DNA of 64,000 bases from Pseudomonas sp. R5(2019). GTDB lineage: Bacteria; Pseudomonadota; Gammaproteobacteria; Pseudomonadales; Pseudomonadaceae. The stretch lies in NCBI RefSeq assembly GCF_009905435.1, contig NZ_JAAAMT010000003.1, forward strand, positions 186,001 to 250,000, given 5' to 3'. This document shows positions 41,571 to 51,559 of this stretch, piece after piece; position 1 is the first letter of the stretch; every line of letters starts with the position of its first letter. The notes beneath the pieces were generated by a model, which worked only from the letters and a program-made list of their open reading frames with translations, was not told the origin of the DNA and made no database searches. The translations under genes and the position numbers were made by a program.

Positions 41571-42155
41571 TCACGGCTTCTTGCCAATATCCCGATCCGA
41601 CACCCGCCAGATCAGCCGCGTGGTGTCATACCCCTGCTGCCGCGCCTTGGCCAGCAGCTCTTCGCGCACCAGCGCCGGCACCTGCGGCTTGCGCGACAGC
41701 AGCCAGAGGTATTTGCGATTCGGGTTGCCGACCAGCGCCGTCTGGTATTCGTCGCCCAGGTAGATCACCCAGTATTCGCCCTTGGCGACACCCGGAAGCA
41801 CCCAGGAAAACCAGTTATCGAACACCACCCAGAGCTTGTCGGTCTTGCCCGGCACTTGCGGGGTGGCCGTGCCAGTGGCTTGTTCCCACTCGCCCTGCAA
41901 GGTCTGGCAGCGATTCAGCACACCCACCGAGCCGTCAAGCTTGAGGCTGTAGTGGGCTTCGGATTGCGCACAGTTGCGCTGAAATAACATCGGCATGCGC
42001 GCCAGCTCGTACCAGGTACCCTGGTAGCGTTTGAGGTCAACACTGTCGACGGTTTTGGGCGGTATCAGCTCGCCGTCCGAATGGGCACACCCCACCAGTA
42101 CAACGCTTGCGAACGCCACCGCCAGCCAACGCACCATGCTCGCGCCTGTTTTCAT
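41571..42155 (-). CDS. blc: Outer membrane lipocalin (Blc-like lipoprotein)
   Basis: A lipocalin of 194 residues. The signal peptide ends in lipobox LVGC with Cys23, so the protein is lipidated. The lipocalin start DLKRYQGTWYELARMP (GxW motif) is clear, and the barrel strands follow. Such proteins bind fatty acids or lysophospholipids at the outer membrane. Its start overlaps the preceding small lipoprotein gene by 4 bases. Confidence 0.9.
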   Translation of the reverse strand: MKTGASMVRWLAVAFASVVLVGCAHSDGELIPPKTVDSVDLKRYQGTWYELARMPMLFQRNCAQSEAHYSLKLDGSVGVLNRCQTLQGEWEQATGTATPQVPGKTDKLWVVFDNWFSWVLPGVAKGEYWVIYLGDEYQTALVGNPNRKYLWLLSRKPQVPALVREELLAKARQQGYDTTRLIWRVSDRDIGKKP

Positions 42156-42406
42156 TTCAGGCCCTGCCCCGAATACATCAACACTTTGTCACCGGCGTAC
42201 TGCACGCTGATAAAGCTGTTCTTGTCGCCCCAGGTGCAACTGGATATGCCCAAGGCACCGGAGCAATCACTCGGGGCGCCCAGCATCTGCTCGACTTCAG
42301 CCTTGGTCTGGCCGGTCTTGAGCTTGGCATAGTTTTCCTGATTGATTTTGTTGCAGGCGGTCAGCAATACACACAACGACAACAGGGCGAGGGAACGCAA
42401 CGACAT
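42152..42406 (-). CDS. Small lipoprotein, SmpA/OmlA-like
   Basis: An 84-residue lipoprotein with lipobox LLTAC (Cys18). The motif YAKLKTGQTKAEVEQMLGAPSDCS resembles the SmpA/BamE-like repeat found in small lipoproteins such as DUF3862 members. Two other cysteines may pair. It is translationally coupled to the lipocalin gene that follows. Function unknown. Confidence 0.8.
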   Translation of the reverse strand: MSLRSLALLSLCVLLTACNKINQENYAKLKTGQTKAEVEQMLGAPSDCSGALGISSCTWGDKNSFISVQYAGDKVLMYSGQGLK

Positions 42407-42575
42407 TGAAAGTCACTCCAGGACAGGAACAAGGCACGGACGCCTACTGGGAGCTTAGAAGTAAAAATGTCCGCCCGGTTCCCGCCCTGCCGTGCTTTAT
42501 CTTGCTGGCAGTCGCTCAACTCACTGCAACGACTACCGCCAGCGCTAGACCCTGCGCAGCAACACCGAGTCTTCA

Positions 42576-42770
42576 ATGCAGGAACTGGGTTCCCTGACCA
42601 CCAGTAACATCCAGACCTGGCTCGACAGCCGCATCCAGTTGCTCCACTCGCTGGCCCAGCAAATCGCCCAGGAAGGGGTGGAAAACCTGCAGGCAACGTT
42701 GCGCGCCTGTCGTGACCTGGAGAGCCAGGTGAATCGGTTGAAGCACCTGGTGGGTACTTTCAGGATCTAG
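42576..42770 (+). pseudogene. Relic of a dCache chemoreceptor: both ends joined
   Basis: The frame, open from 42549, reads TLRSNTESSMQELGSLTTSNIQTWLDSRIQLLHSLAQQI in pieces, like the segment after TM1 of dCache receptors. It then runs into ACRDLESQVNRLKHLVGTFRI, like a receptor C-terminus. No TM, HAMP or signalling domain remains. From the ATG at 42576 it would be 64 residues. No ribosome binding site is clear. It is probably a deletion scar; a tiny real gene is the alternative. Confidence 0.6.
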
Positions 42771-42774
42771 CCGC

Positions 42775-42877
42775 TGTAGGAGCAAGGCTTGCCTGCGATG
42801 GCTTCACTGCGGCCTAACAGGAACACCGCGGTGAGGCCATCGCAGCGGTGCGGCGATCCGACAAGCCTTGCTCCTAC
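42775..42877. repeat. REP pair before the DUF924 gene
   Basis: TGTAGGAGCAAGGCTTGCCTGCGAT at 42775 onward, written as a REP unit of the AAGGCTTGCC type, with an inverted partner ending CTCCTAC at 42877. Confidence 0.8.
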
Positions 42878-43473
42878 TAGAACCGGGAGCCGGGCTCCAG
42901 CAGGAAATCCATCTCTTCGTCGGTACTGAGCCGACCGAGGATCAGGTTGCGATGCGGAAAGCGACCAAACCGTGCAATCACCCGCCGGTGCTGCTCGGCG
43001 TAGTCCAGAAAGCCTTCGAACAGACGCTTGTCGGCTTCGCGTACCTCATCGAGCAGCAGCTTGTAGTGCCGCACCGAGTCGTCCTGGAATTCCGGCACTT
43101 CGGCATGCTCCAGCGCCAGCAGGATAAACACCTGCTCCAGCGGCAACAGCCGATGCTGCCAACCCTTTTCCAGCCCTTTCAGGGCCAGCACCTGCGCCCG
43201 ACGGTCGCCGTCGAACGCACGCGGGGTGTCGCGGTAGATCATGCGTGGCAGCTGGTCGAGCAGCAGGACCAGGCCCAGCCAGCCTTGCGGGCTGACCAGC
43301 CATTCATCCAGGCCACCGGCCAGCGCGTGCTCCACCAGATCGCCGAAGCGCTCGCGCGCTTCGTCGTCATGGTACTTGCCGAACCACAAGGTGCTCTTCT
43401 CGTCAGCGACGTCCTGTGGGCTGGTGCCCGATCCGAACCACCACTCCAACAACGGCTGCCAAGGCGCGAGCAT
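42877..43473 (-). CDS. DUF924 family protein
   Basis: A 198-residue protein of the all-helical DUF924 (TPR-like) family. Characteristic motifs are WFG, LILLLDQLPRMIYRDTPRAF-type sequence (here VLLLDQLPRMIYRD) and HRRVIARFGRFPHRN near the end. Biochemical role unknown. It begins 3 bases after the fbp stop on the same strand, so it is probably co-transcribed with fbp. Confidence 0.88.
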   Translation of the reverse strand: MLAPWQPLLEWWFGSGTSPQDVADEKSTLWFGKYHDDEARERFGDLVEHALAGGLDEWLVSPQGWLGLVLLLDQLPRMIYRDTPRAFDGDRRAQVLALKGLEKGWQHRLLPLEQVFILLALEHAEVPEFQDDSVRHYKLLLDEVREADKRLFEGFLDYAEQHRRVIARFGRFPHRNLILGRLSTDEEMDFLLEPGSRF

Positions 43474-43476
43474 GAT

Positions 43477-44487
43477 TTACTCCTTGTGGTAAGCAGTCGC
43501 GCGTTCAACTTCCTGCTTGGAACCCAGGAATACAGCAACGCGCTGGTGCAGCCCTTCAGGCTGGATATCGAGGATACGCTGGGTGCCGTCGGTGGATGCA
43601 CCGCCCGCCTGCTCGACGATGAACGACATCGGGTTGGCTTCGTACATCAGGCGCAGCTTGCCCGGCTTGGATGGCTCACGGCTGTCACGTGGGTACATGA
43701 ACAGGCCGCCACGGGTCAGGATGCGATGCACGTCGGCCACCATCGAGGCGATCCAGCGCATGTTGTAGTTCTTTTTCAGAGGACCGGTCTCACCGGCCAG
43801 CAGCTCGTCCACATAGCGCTTTACCGGGGCTTCCCAGTGACGCTGGTTGGACATGTTGATGGCGAATTCAGCGGTGGTTTCCGGCACCTTGATGTTTTCG
43901 TGGGTGAGCACGAAGCTGCCCAGTTCGCGGTCCAGGGTGAAGCCCTTGACGCCGTCGCCCAGGGTCAGGATCAGCATGGTCTGCGGGCCATAGATGGCAT
44001 AGCCGGCGGCGACTTGCTGGGTACCCGGCTGCAGGAAAGCCTTCTCGTTCAGGCTTTCGTTCTGGCTCAGGTATTCGTTAGGGCAGCGCAGTACCGAGAA
44101 GATTGTACCGACCGAGACGTTGACGTCGATGTTCGACGAGCCGTCCAGTGGGTCGAATACCAACAGGTAGGCGCCCTTGGGGTATTTGCCCGGGATCTGG
44201 TAGGCGTTGTCCATTTCTTCGGAGGCCATGCCGGCCAGGTGACCGCCCCACTCGTTGGCTTCGAGCAGGATGTCGTTGGAAATAACGTCCAGCTTCTTCT
44301 GCACTTCGCCCTGCACGTTTTCGGTGCCCATGCTGCCCAGAACGCCACCCAGGGCGCCCTTGGAAACGTGATGGCTGATTTCCTTGCACGCACGCGCCAC
44401 CACTTCGATCAGGAAGCGCAGATCGGCAGGAGTGCTGTTGCTACGGGTCTGCTCAATCAAATAGCGACTCAAGGTAACGCGGGACAT
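43477..44487 (-). CDS. fbp: Fructose-1,6-bisphosphatase class I
   Basis: Fbp hydrolyses fructose-1,6-bisphosphate in gluconeogenesis. The ATG at 44487 ([15 protein letters not shown]) gives 336 residues; an upstream frame to 44604 is rejected. The metal motif [11 protein letters not shown] and the substrate region ([19 protein letters not shown]) are complete. It lies downstream of glgP on the same strand, which fits a gluconeogenic and storage-sugar context. Confidence 0.97.
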   Translation of the reverse strand: MSRVTLSRYLIEQTRSNSTPADLRFLIEVVARACKEISHHVSKGALGGVLGSMGTENVQGEVQKKLDVISNDILLEANEWGGHLAGMASEEMDNAYQIPGKYPKGAYLLVFDPLDGSSNIDVNVSVGTIFSVLRCPNEYLSQNESLNEKAFLQPGTQQVAAGYAIYGPQTMLILTLGDGVKGFTLDRELGSFVLTHENIKVPETTAEFAINMSNQRHWEAPVKRYVDELLAGETGPLKKNYNMRWIASMVADVHRILTRGGLFMYPRDSREPSKPGKLRLMYEANPMSFIVEQAGGASTDGTQRILDIQPEGLHQRVAVFLGSKQEVERATAYHKE

Positions 44488-44628
44488 GTAAGGCTCCGAG
44501 GAAGGGAAGAATAAACCCGCGCAGTTTACACCGCAGAGGCAAAACCTAGCGAGCGTCAGGAGGAGGATACCGGGATATGACGGTACTTTGGCCCCAGAGT
44601 TCAACCCCCGGGGCCGAGCACCGTCGAC

Positions 44629-47079
44629 TCAGTTCAGGGCGTGCCAGATTTCAGTGGCGTATTCGCGGATGGTCCGGTCCGAGGAGAACCAGCCCATGCG
44701 CGCGGTATTGAGCACCGCGGCGCGCCACCAGTCCTTGGGCTCGTGCCAGAGCGCATCGACGCGCAACTGGGCTTCCCAATAGGCGTCGAAATCGGCGCAG
44801 ACCAGGAAGCGGTCATGATTGATCAGCGAATCGATCAGCCCGGTGTAGCGTGCCGGGTCATCGGGCGAGAAGGTCCCGCCGCGAATGGCCTGGAGCACAT
44901 CGTTGAGTCGATGCGAGGCGGCAATCGCAGCTTCCGCGCCGAAGTCGCCGGTGCGTTTGCGGGCCTCTACCTGCTGGGCAGTCAGGCCGAAAATAAACAT
45001 GTTCTCGGCCCCGACCCGCTCGCACATCTCGACGTTGGCCCCGTCCAGGGTGCCGATGGTCAGTGCGCCATTGAGGCCGAACTTCATGTTGCTGGTGCCG
45101 GACGCTTCGTAGCCTGCGGTGGAAATCTGCTCGGACAGGTCCGCCGCCGGGATGATGCTCTCGGCCAGGCTGACGTTGTAGTTGGGCAGAAACACTACCT
45201 TGAGCAGGCCGCGCACGGTCGGGTCGTTATTGACCGTGCGGGCGATGTCGTTGGACAGCTTGATGATCAGCTTGGCCTGCTGATAACTGGCCGCCGCCTT
45301 GCCGGCGAAAATCTTCACACGGGGCACCCATTGAGTACCCGGCTCGGCGCGAATCGCCTGATACAGGGCGACGGTGTGCAACAGGTTGAGCAGCTGACGC
45401 TTGTACTCGTGGATCCGCTTGACCTGCACATCGAACATCGCCGTGGGGTCGATGCCAATACCCAGCCGCTCATGAATAATCCGCGCCAGGGCCTTCTTGC
45501 TGTGCAGCCGCTGTTCGGCAAAGCGTTTGCGAAACTCCGGCTTGTCAGCAAAGGCTTCGAGCCCTTCCAGGTACGTTTCCGGGCTGTCGAGCACCTCGGT
45601 GCCCAACGCTTCGACGATCATCCCGGTCAGCGCCGGATTAGCCTGGAACAGCCAGCGACGGAAGGTGATGCCGTTGGTCTTGTTGTTGATCCGGTTCGGG
45701 TAAAGCTTGTGCATTTCGGAAAACACCGTGCTGCGCATCAGCTTGGTGTGCAGCCCGGACACGCCGTTGACACTGTGCGAGCCCAGGAAGGCCAGGTTGC
45801 CCATGCGCACGCGGCGGCCATTGTCTTCCTCGATCAACGACACCGAACGCAGCACGTCGAAGTCATGGATGCCTTTGGCCCGCAAGGCATCGATATGGTA
45901 GGCGTTGATCAGGTAAATGATCTGCATGTGCCGCGGCAGCATGCGCTCCATCAAGCCGACCGGCCAGGTTTCCAGGGCTTCGGGCAGCAGGGTGTGGTTG
46001 GTGTAGGCCAGGGTATCGACGGTGATCTGCCAGGCGGTTTCCCAGGCGATGCCGTGCTGGTCGACCAGCAGGCGCATCAGTTCGGCCACGGCGATCGACG
46101 GGTGGGTGTCGTTGAGCTGAATGGCCGCCTGGTCGGACAGATTCAGCAGCGAGTCGTGCATGTTCAAATGACGGCGCAGCAAATCCTGCAGTGACGCCGA
46201 CACAAAGAAGTATTCCTGGCGCAGGCGCAGCTCCTGCCCTGCTTCGGTGCTGTCGGCCGGGTAGAGAACCCGGGAAATGCTCTCGGCCCGGGCGACCTCG
46301 GCCACCGCACCCAGGTGGTCACCGGCATTGAAGCGCTCCAGGTGCAGCTCTTCCAGCGCCCGCGCACGCCACAGGCGCAGGGTGTTGACGCTGGCGCCAC
46401 GCCAGCCGACCACGGGCGTGTCATAGGCCACCGCCCGTACGGTTTCGGCCGGCCACCAGACCTGCTTGGGGTGCCCTTCGCCGTCGTGCACGGTTTCGAC
46501 ATGGCCGCCGAAGCTGATGGGGTAAATCACTTCCGGGCGCTCAAACTCCCAGGGGTTGCCGAAATCCAGCCAGTTCTCGGTCTGCTCCTGTTGCCAGCCA
46601 TCGACGACCGCCTGGCGAAACAGCCCGTGCTCATAACGAATACCGTAGCCATGCGCGGCAATGCCCAGGGTCGACATGCTTTCCATGAAACAGGCCGCCA
46701 GTCGCCCAAGGCCGCCATTGCCCAGCGCCGCATCCGGCTCCAGGTGACGAATGCGCTCAAGGTCCACATTCAGGTCGCTCAGCGCTTCGCGGGCGATGTC
46801 CAGCAGGCCCAGGTTGCTCAGGCTGTCATAGAGCAGTCGGCCGATCAGGAACTCCAGCGAGAGGTAATAGACCCGCTTCTGGTTCTTGCGATAAATCTGC
46901 CGGGTGTGGTCCATCCAGTGGTTGACCATACGATCCCGCGCCGCCAGGGCAATGGCCTCGAACCAGTCATGATCGAAAGCATGATCGGGATCCTTACCCA
47001 CCGCGTATGTGAGTTTAGCGAGTACAGCGGCACGGAAGTCGGCCACCTCTGCGTCACGGACAAGCGGTTCCTGAGACAT
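44629..47079 (-). CDS. glgP: Glycogen/maltodextrin phosphorylase
   Basis: GlgP releases glucose-1-phosphate from alpha-1,4-glucans using pyridoxal phosphate. Length is 816 residues. The PLP-lysine region EASGTSNMKFGLNGALTIGT is present, as are the N-terminal RDRMVNHWMDHTRQ and GLGRLAACFMESM motifs. The gene reads toward fbp with a weak GC stem between. No other glg genes are nearby. Confidence 0.95.
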   Translation of the reverse strand: MSQEPLVRDAEVADFRAAVLAKLTYAVGKDPDHAFDHDWFEAIALAARDRMVNHWMDHTRQIYRKNQKRVYYLSLEFLIGRLLYDSLSNLGLLDIAREALSDLNVDLERIRHLEPDAALGNGGLGRLAACFMESMSTLGIAAHGYGIRYEHGLFRQAVVDGWQQEQTENWLDFGNPWEFERPEVIYPISFGGHVETVHDGEGHPKQVWWPAETVRAVAYDTPVVGWRGASVNTLRLWRARALEELHLERFNAGDHLGAVAEVARAESISRVLYPADSTEAGQELRLRQEYFFVSASLQDLLRRHLNMHDSLLNLSDQAAIQLNDTHPSIAVAELMRLLVDQHGIAWETAWQITVDTLAYTNHTLLPEALETWPVGLMERMLPRHMQIIYLINAYHIDALRAKGIHDFDVLRSVSLIEEDNGRRVRMGNLAFLGSHSVNGVSGLHTKLMRSTVFSEMHKLYPNRINNKTNGITFRRWLFQANPALTGMIVEALGTEVLDSPETYLEGLEAFADKPEFRKRFAEQRLHSKKALARIIHERLGIGIDPTAMFDVQVKRIHEYKRQLLNLLHTVALYQAIRAEPGTQWVPRVKIFAGKAAASYQQAKLIIKLSNDIARTVNNDPTVRGLLKVVFLPNYNVSLAESIIPAADLSEQISTAGYEASGTSNMKFGLNGALTIGTLDGANVEMCERVGAENMFIFGLTAQQVEARKRTGDFGAEAAIAASHRLNDVLQAIRGGTFSPDDPARYTGLIDSLINHDRFLVCADFDAYWEAQLRVDALWHEPKDWWRAAVLNTARMGWFSSDRTIREYATEIWHALN

Positions 47080-47278
47080 AACGACGTCCTCGGGGAGATT
47101 GAGGGATTAAGGATGGATATAGTTGAGCCTAGACGGTTGGACAGGAGCCGGCGGCGCTGGTTCGGGCGTTTCTGTGCACAATCCAGAGTTGTTCATGCGC
47201 GTAACCGGCAAATGGTTGTTCAAAAATTCACCAACTCCGGTATCATCGCGCGCCCGATTACCCTGATGTCTGATCCCG

Positions 47279-47683
47279 ATGAAACCTACCCTGATCGCCG
47301 CCGCCGAAATCGACCGCCTGGACACTTGGCAAAAATATGCCAGCCATATGTGCGGAGGTTGCATGTCGACGTGCTGCACGATGCCTGTGGAGGTAAAGAT
47401 CAAAGATCTCATCCGTATGGGTGTAGTCGATGAGTTCGAAAAAGGCGAGCCGCCCAAAAACGTTGCCAAGCGCCTACAGAAGGAAGGCATCGTCGAACGC
47501 TTCAACCAGAAGTCCGGAATCTTCACGTTGCAGCGCATGAGCAACAATGATTGCCTGTACCTGGACAAGAAGACGAGACTCTGCACGATTTATGACCTGC
47601 GGCCGGATACCTGCCGTAATCATCCAAAAATTGGGCCAAGGCCGGGGTATTGCGCTTATAAACCGAAACCTGTGGCGCGCTGA
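47279..47683 (+). CDS. YkgJ family cysteine cluster protein
   Basis: A 134-residue protein with a cysteine cluster: CGGCMSTCC near residues 25-33, then C in NDCLYLDKKTRLCTIYDLRPDTCRNHP and GYCAY. Such clusters (CxxCxxxCC...C) are thought to bind a metal or Fe-S centre. Function unknown. It is divergent from glgP and followed by a REP pair. Confidence 0.88.
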   Translation: MKPTLIAAAEIDRLDTWQKYASHMCGGCMSTCCTMPVEVKIKDLIRMGVVDEFEKGEPPKNVAKRLQKEGIVERFNQKSGIFTLQRMSNNDCLYLDKKTRLCTIYDLRPDTCRNHPKIGPRPGYCAYKPKPVAR

Positions 47684-47750
47684 TTCGCGGATAAATCCGC
47701 TCCCACATGGATCATGCGCAATCCATGTGGGAGCGGATTTATCCGCGAAT
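47684..47750. repeat. REP pair after the cysteine-cluster gene
   Basis: Inverted GCGGATTTATCCGC-type units at 47684-47707 and 47726-47750, only 18 bp apart, can form one long cruciform that starts at the stop codon. Confidence 0.85.
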
Positions 47751-47772
47751 TTTTACCGACACCGCGCACAAA

Positions 47773-47806
47773 AAAACGCCCCCGGCCTTTCGACCGGGGG
47801 CGTTTT
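47773..47806. terminator. Bidirectional terminator of typA and the cysteine-cluster gene
   Basis: A perfect 13 bp stem, AAAACGCCCCCGG at 47773-47785 with 47794-47806, has an 8-base loop and A/T flanks on both sides. Confidence 0.88.
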
Positions 47807-47826
47807 CATTCAGCCTGAGCTAACAA

Positions 47827-49647
47827 TCAGTTCTTGGCTTTCTTGGCAGCGCGGGTACGCTCGCCTTCGTCCAGGATCTTCTTGCGCAGGCGGATCGACT
47901 TTGGAGTCACTTCGCACAGCTCGTCGTCCTGGATGAATTCCAGAGCCTGTTCCAGAGTGAAACGAACCGGCGGAACCAGGGCGATGGTTTCGTCCTTGCC
48001 CGAAGCACGCATGTTGTCGAGCTTCTTGCCTTTGGTTGGGTTGACGCCCAGGTCGTTGTCACGGCTGTTCAGACCAACGATCTGACCGTTGTAGATTTCC
48101 TGACCGTGTTCAACGAACAGCTTGCCACGCGCCTGCAGGGTTTCCAGGGAGTAGGTCAGCGCCTTGCCGGTCTCGACCGAAACCAATACACCGTTCTGAC
48201 GGCCGGACATGTGGCCGGACTTCATGGTGTCGTAGCGATCGAAGATCGAGGTCAGGATGCCTGCACCGTTGGTCAGGGTCAGGAACTGGTTACGGAAACC
48301 GATCAGACCACGTGCCGGGATGTTGTATTCCAGGCGTACACGGCCCTTGCCATCCGGAACCATGTTGGTCAGGTCGCCTTTACGCAGACCCATTTCTTCC
48401 ATGACCTTGCCCTGGGATTCTTCAGGGATGTCGATGGTGACGTTCTCGAACGGTTCCTGCTTGGTGCCGTTCACTTCGCGGATGATGACTTCAGGACGGC
48501 CAACGCCCATCTCGAAGCCTTCGCGACGCATGGTTTCGATCAGTACCGACAGGTGCAGCTCACCACGGCCGGAAACCTTGAACTTGTCAGCCGAGTCGCC
48601 TTCTTCAACGCGCAGAGCTACGTTGAACAGCAGCTCTTTGTCCAGGCGCTCCTTGATGTTACGGCTGGTGACGAACTTGCCTTCTTTACCGCAGAACGGC
48701 GAGTCGTTGACCTGGAAGGTCATCGAAACGGTTGGCTCGTCGACGGTCAGCGGCTTCATCGCTTCAACAGCGGTCGGGTCGCACAGGGTGTCGGAGATGA
48801 ACAGCTCGTCGAAGCCGCTGATGCAGACGATGTCGCCAGCCAGTGCTTCTTCAACGTCGATGCGGTGCAGACCGTGGTGACCCATCAGCTTCAGGATACG
48901 ACCGTTGCGGCGCTTGCCGTCGACGTCGATGGCCACCACTGGAGTGTTCGGCTTGACGCGACCACGAGCGATACGGCCAACACCGATGACACCCAGGAAG
49001 CTGTTGTAGTCCAGAGCGGAGATCTGCATCTGGAACGCGCCATCACGGTCAACGGCGGGTGCTGGTACGTTGTCGACGATCGACTGGTACAGCGGGGTCA
49101 TGTCTTCGGCCATTTCGGCGTGGTCCAGACCGGCAATGCCGTTCAGGGCCGAGGCGTAGACGACTTTGAAGTCCAGCTGTTCTTCGGTGGCACCGAGGTT
49201 GTCGAACAGGTCGAAGATCTGGTCCAGAACCCAGTCAGGACGCGCGCCCGGACGGTCAACCTTGTTGATGACCACGATCGGACGCAGGCCGGCTTCGAAG
49301 GCCTTCTTGGTCACGAAACGGGTTTGCGGCATAGGGCCGTCCTGGGCATCGACCAGCAGCAGCACGGAGTCGACCATCGACATTACGCGCTCTACTTCGC
49401 CGCCGAAGTCGGCGTGGCCCGGGGTGTCCACGATGTTGATGTGGTAGCCGTTCCAGTTGATGGCGGTGTTCTTCGCCAGAATGGTAATACCGCGCTCTTT
49501 CTCCTGGTCGTTGGAGTCCATCACGCGTTCGTCGTTGAGCTCGTTGCGCTCCAGGGTGCCGGATTGGCGCAGCAGCTTGTCGACCAGAGTGGTTTTACCA
49601 TGGTCAACGTGGGCGATGATGGCGATGTTGCGTAGATTTTCGATCAC
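47827..49647 (-). CDS. typA: Ribosome-associated GTPase TypA/BipA
   Basis: BipA is a translational GTPase related to EF-G that helps 50S assembly and stress responses. Length is 606 residues. G1 [10 protein letters not shown]3 [12 protein letters not shown] and G4 VINKVDRP are intact. The C-terminal domain ends with [19 protein letters not shown]. It is monocistronic and divergent... read toward the shared terminator at 47773-47806. Confidence 0.97.
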   Translation of the reverse strand: MIENLRNIAIIAHVDHGKTTLVDKLLRQSGTLERNELNDERVMDSNDQEKERGITILAKNTAINWNGYHINIVDTPGHADFGGEVERVMSMVDSVLLLVDAQDGPMPQTRFVTKKAFEAGLRPIVVINKVDRPGARPDWVLDQIFDLFDNLGATEEQLDFKVVYASALNGIAGLDHAEMAEDMTPLYQSIVDNVPAPAVDRDGAFQMQISALDYNSFLGVIGVGRIARGRVKPNTPVVAIDVDGKRRNGRILKLMGHHGLHRIDVEEALAGDIVCISGFDELFISDTLCDPTAVEAMKPLTVDEPTVSMTFQVNDSPFCGKEGKFVTSRNIKERLDKELLFNVALRVEEGDSADKFKVSGRGELHLSVLIETMRREGFEMGVGRPEVIIREVNGTKQEPFENVTIDIPEESQGKVMEEMGLRKGDLTNMVPDGKGRVRLEYNIPARGLIGFRNQFLTLTNGAGILTSIFDRYDTMKSGHMSGRQNGVLVSVETGKALTYSLETLQARGKLFVEHGQEIYNGQIVGLNSRDNDLGVNPTKGKKLDNMRASGKDETIALVPPVRFTLEQALEFIQDDELCEVTPKSIRLRKKILDEGERTRAAKKAKN

Positions 49648-49776
49648 TTGTGTATCTCGATCAGAGGATTCGGTTTGCCGACAATTCTATCCGGCGGATG
49701 TTAATTAACGATGATTCAGCCAGCCCGTCGGTCGGGGGGGCGATGGCGGATACTTCCGCCATTCAGCCCTGGGACT

Positions 49777-51231
49777 TTATGTCGGACGATAAACGCGCAC
49801 ATTGGCGTGTCCCTCGCTGAGCAGGTGATGAGCGTGCAGACGGCTCATGACACCCCGGTCGCAATACAGCAGGTACTGGCGCGTGTTATCCAGTTCCTTG
49901 AAGCGACTGTTCAGGGCATAGAAAGGCATCGCTTTGACTTCGATGCCATCGAGCTCCAGCGGCTGGTCTTCCTGGGCGTCGGGGTGGCGAATGTCGATCA
50001 CCACTTGCCCAGCCAGCGCTTCGCTGACTTCTTCGATTTGAATATCCTGGCCCAGCTCGTCGATCACTTCGTCGATGGACACCAGGCGGGCACGTTCGAT
50101 GGCGCGTTCCAGCACTGCCATGTCGAACTGCTTTTCTTCATGCTCCATGCGGTGACGCTTGGCATGGGTGGTCGGGTTTACCGAGATCACGCCGCAATAT
50201 TCGGGCATGTGCTTGGCAAACTCGGCGGTACCGATCTGGTAAGCCTGGTCAATGATGTCCTGCTTGTGGCTCGCCAGCAATGGGCGCAGCACCAGTTTCT
50301 CGGTGGCCGAATCGATGATGGAAAGGTTCGGAAGCGTCTGGCTCGATACTTGCGAGATGGCTTCGCCGGTTACCAGTGCATCGATTTGCAGACGATCGGC
50401 CATATGGGTGGCCGCGCGCAGCATCATGCGCTTGAGCGTAACGCCCATATAACTGTTGTCGACCTTGCCGAGAATCTCGCCCACGACTTCTTCGAACGGC
50501 ACGCTGATAAACAGTACGCGGTGTGAACTGCCGTATTTCTTCCACAAGAAGTGCGCGACTTCCATCACGCCCAATTCGTGGGCACGGCCGCCCAGATTGA
50601 AGAAGCAGAAATGGGTCATCAGGCCGCGGCGCATCATTTGATAGGCGGCGACGGTGGAGTCGAAACCGCCGGACATCAGCACCAGCGTCTGCTCCAGCGC
50701 CCCCAGCGGGTAACCGCCGATGCCCTGGTGCTGGTTGTGGATTACGAACAACCGCTGATCGCGAATCTCGATGCGCACTTCAACTTCGGGATTGCGCAGG
50801 TCGATGCCGGCGGCGCCGCACTGCTGGCGCAGCTGGCTGCCGACATAGCGGTCGACGTCCATCGAACTGAAGCTATGCTTGCCACCACGCTTGCACTTGA
50901 CGGCAAACATCTTGCCGGCCAGCTGCGGGCCGAAATGCGCCTTGCACTTGGCGACGATGTCGTCGAAATCGCCCAGCGGGTATTCATCCACTTGCAGGAA
51001 GTGGGTGATACCTGGCGTGCAGCTCAGGCGATCGGTCATCTCGCGCAGGACCTTGGGGTCTTCGATGCGGGTTACCAGTTCGAGGTTGTCCCACACACCA
51101 TCGACCACCACCTTAGGGTCCAGGTCTTTGAGAACGACGCGGATATTTTTGGCGAGCTGACGGATGAAGCGCTTGCGCACCGGCCGGCTCTTGATGGTGA
51201 TCTCTGGAAAAACTTTGACGATTAGTTTCAT
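49777..51231 (-). CDS. thiI: tRNA 4-thiouridine synthase / thiamine sulfurtransferase ThiI
   Basis: ThiI makes 4-thiouridine in tRNA and can pass sulfur to thiamine synthesis. Length is 484 residues: a ferredoxin-like domain and THUMP domain (about 1-165), then the PP-loop SGGFDST, then a C-terminal rhodanese domain with the sulfur-carrying Cys457 in [11 protein letters not shown] short stem at 49743-49762 follows the stop but lacks a T run. Confidence 0.96.
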   Translation of the reverse strand: MKLIVKVFPEITIKSRPVRKRFIRQLAKNIRVVLKDLDPKVVVDGVWDNLELVTRIEDPKVLREMTDRLSCTPGITHFLQVDEYPLGDFDDIVAKCKAHFGPQLAGKMFAVKCKRGGKHSFSSMDVDRYVGSQLRQQCGAAGIDLRNPEVEVRIEIRDQRLFVIHNQHQGIGGYPLGALEQTLVLMSGGFDSTVAAYQMMRRGLMTHFCFFNLGGRAHELGVMEVAHFLWKKYGSSHRVLFISVPFEEVVGEILGKVDNSYMGVTLKRMMLRAATHMADRLQIDALVTGEAISQVSSQTLPNLSIIDSATEKLVLRPLLASHKQDIIDQAYQIGTAEFAKHMPEYCGVISVNPTTHAKRHRMEHEEKQFDMAVLERAIERARLVSIDEVIDELGQDIQIEEVSEALAGQVVIDIRHPDAQEDQPLELDGIEVKAMPFYALNSRFKELDNTRQYLLYCDRGVMSRLHAHHLLSEGHANVRVYRPT

Positions 51232-51357
51232 GAAACCGCGCGCGAGGTGCCAGTCAAAAAAGAGGGGGCGGGATTATAGCGGAAATTGCTCAAGGTTTAA
51301 CCAATTATCGTACAGCCACCTTGAGACGCACCAAAACAGAACATTGAGCGTACGAGG

Positions 51358-51374
51358 CGCATCATTAAGGTGCG
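51358..51374. promoter_or_regulatory. Candidate NtrC enhancer of glnA
   Basis: CGCATC-N5-GGTGCG is an inverted repeat close to the NtrC consensus TGCACC-N5-GGTGCA. It lies about 75 bp upstream of the -24 box. Confidence 0.55.
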
Positions 51375-51446
51375 ATTTTTTGCCGTTTTTTACGGCTTGA
51401 CCCCTGAAACGCTTGCGTTTGGGGCGAAAAACCCAACTCGGGGCAC

Positions 51447-51462
51447 TGGCATGCAAATTGCT
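51447..51462 (+). promoter_or_regulatory. Sigma-54 promoter of glnA
   Basis: TGGCATGCAAATTGCT has GG at 51448-51449 and GC at 51460-51461 with 10 bp between, and matches TGGCAC-N5-TTGCW well. It lies 98 bp upstream of the glnA start, leaving a long leader. Confidence 0.8.
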
Positions 51463-51559
51463 CCCTTGTGAGGCAGGTTGCCTTGGCGGACTATTCGCGC
51501 CCGGCATCACCCAAATTCAAGGGCTGCAAAGGCAAGCTCTACCCCACCCGGAGGACACT

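Larger units (their letters stand above)
51232..51559. other. thiI-glnA intergenic control region
   Basis: A 328 bp divergent region without a gene. It holds a possible NtrC site (51358-51374), a sigma-54 site (51447-51462) and a GGAGGA ribosome binding site for glnA. A half site GACGCACCAAAA near 51325 may be a second NtrC contact. An open frame running back from glnA to 51413 is not credible. Confidence 0.7.

Noticed and set aside
48106..49635. A 509-codon plus-strand frame
   Set aside because: Antisense to typA, which has all GTPase motifs.
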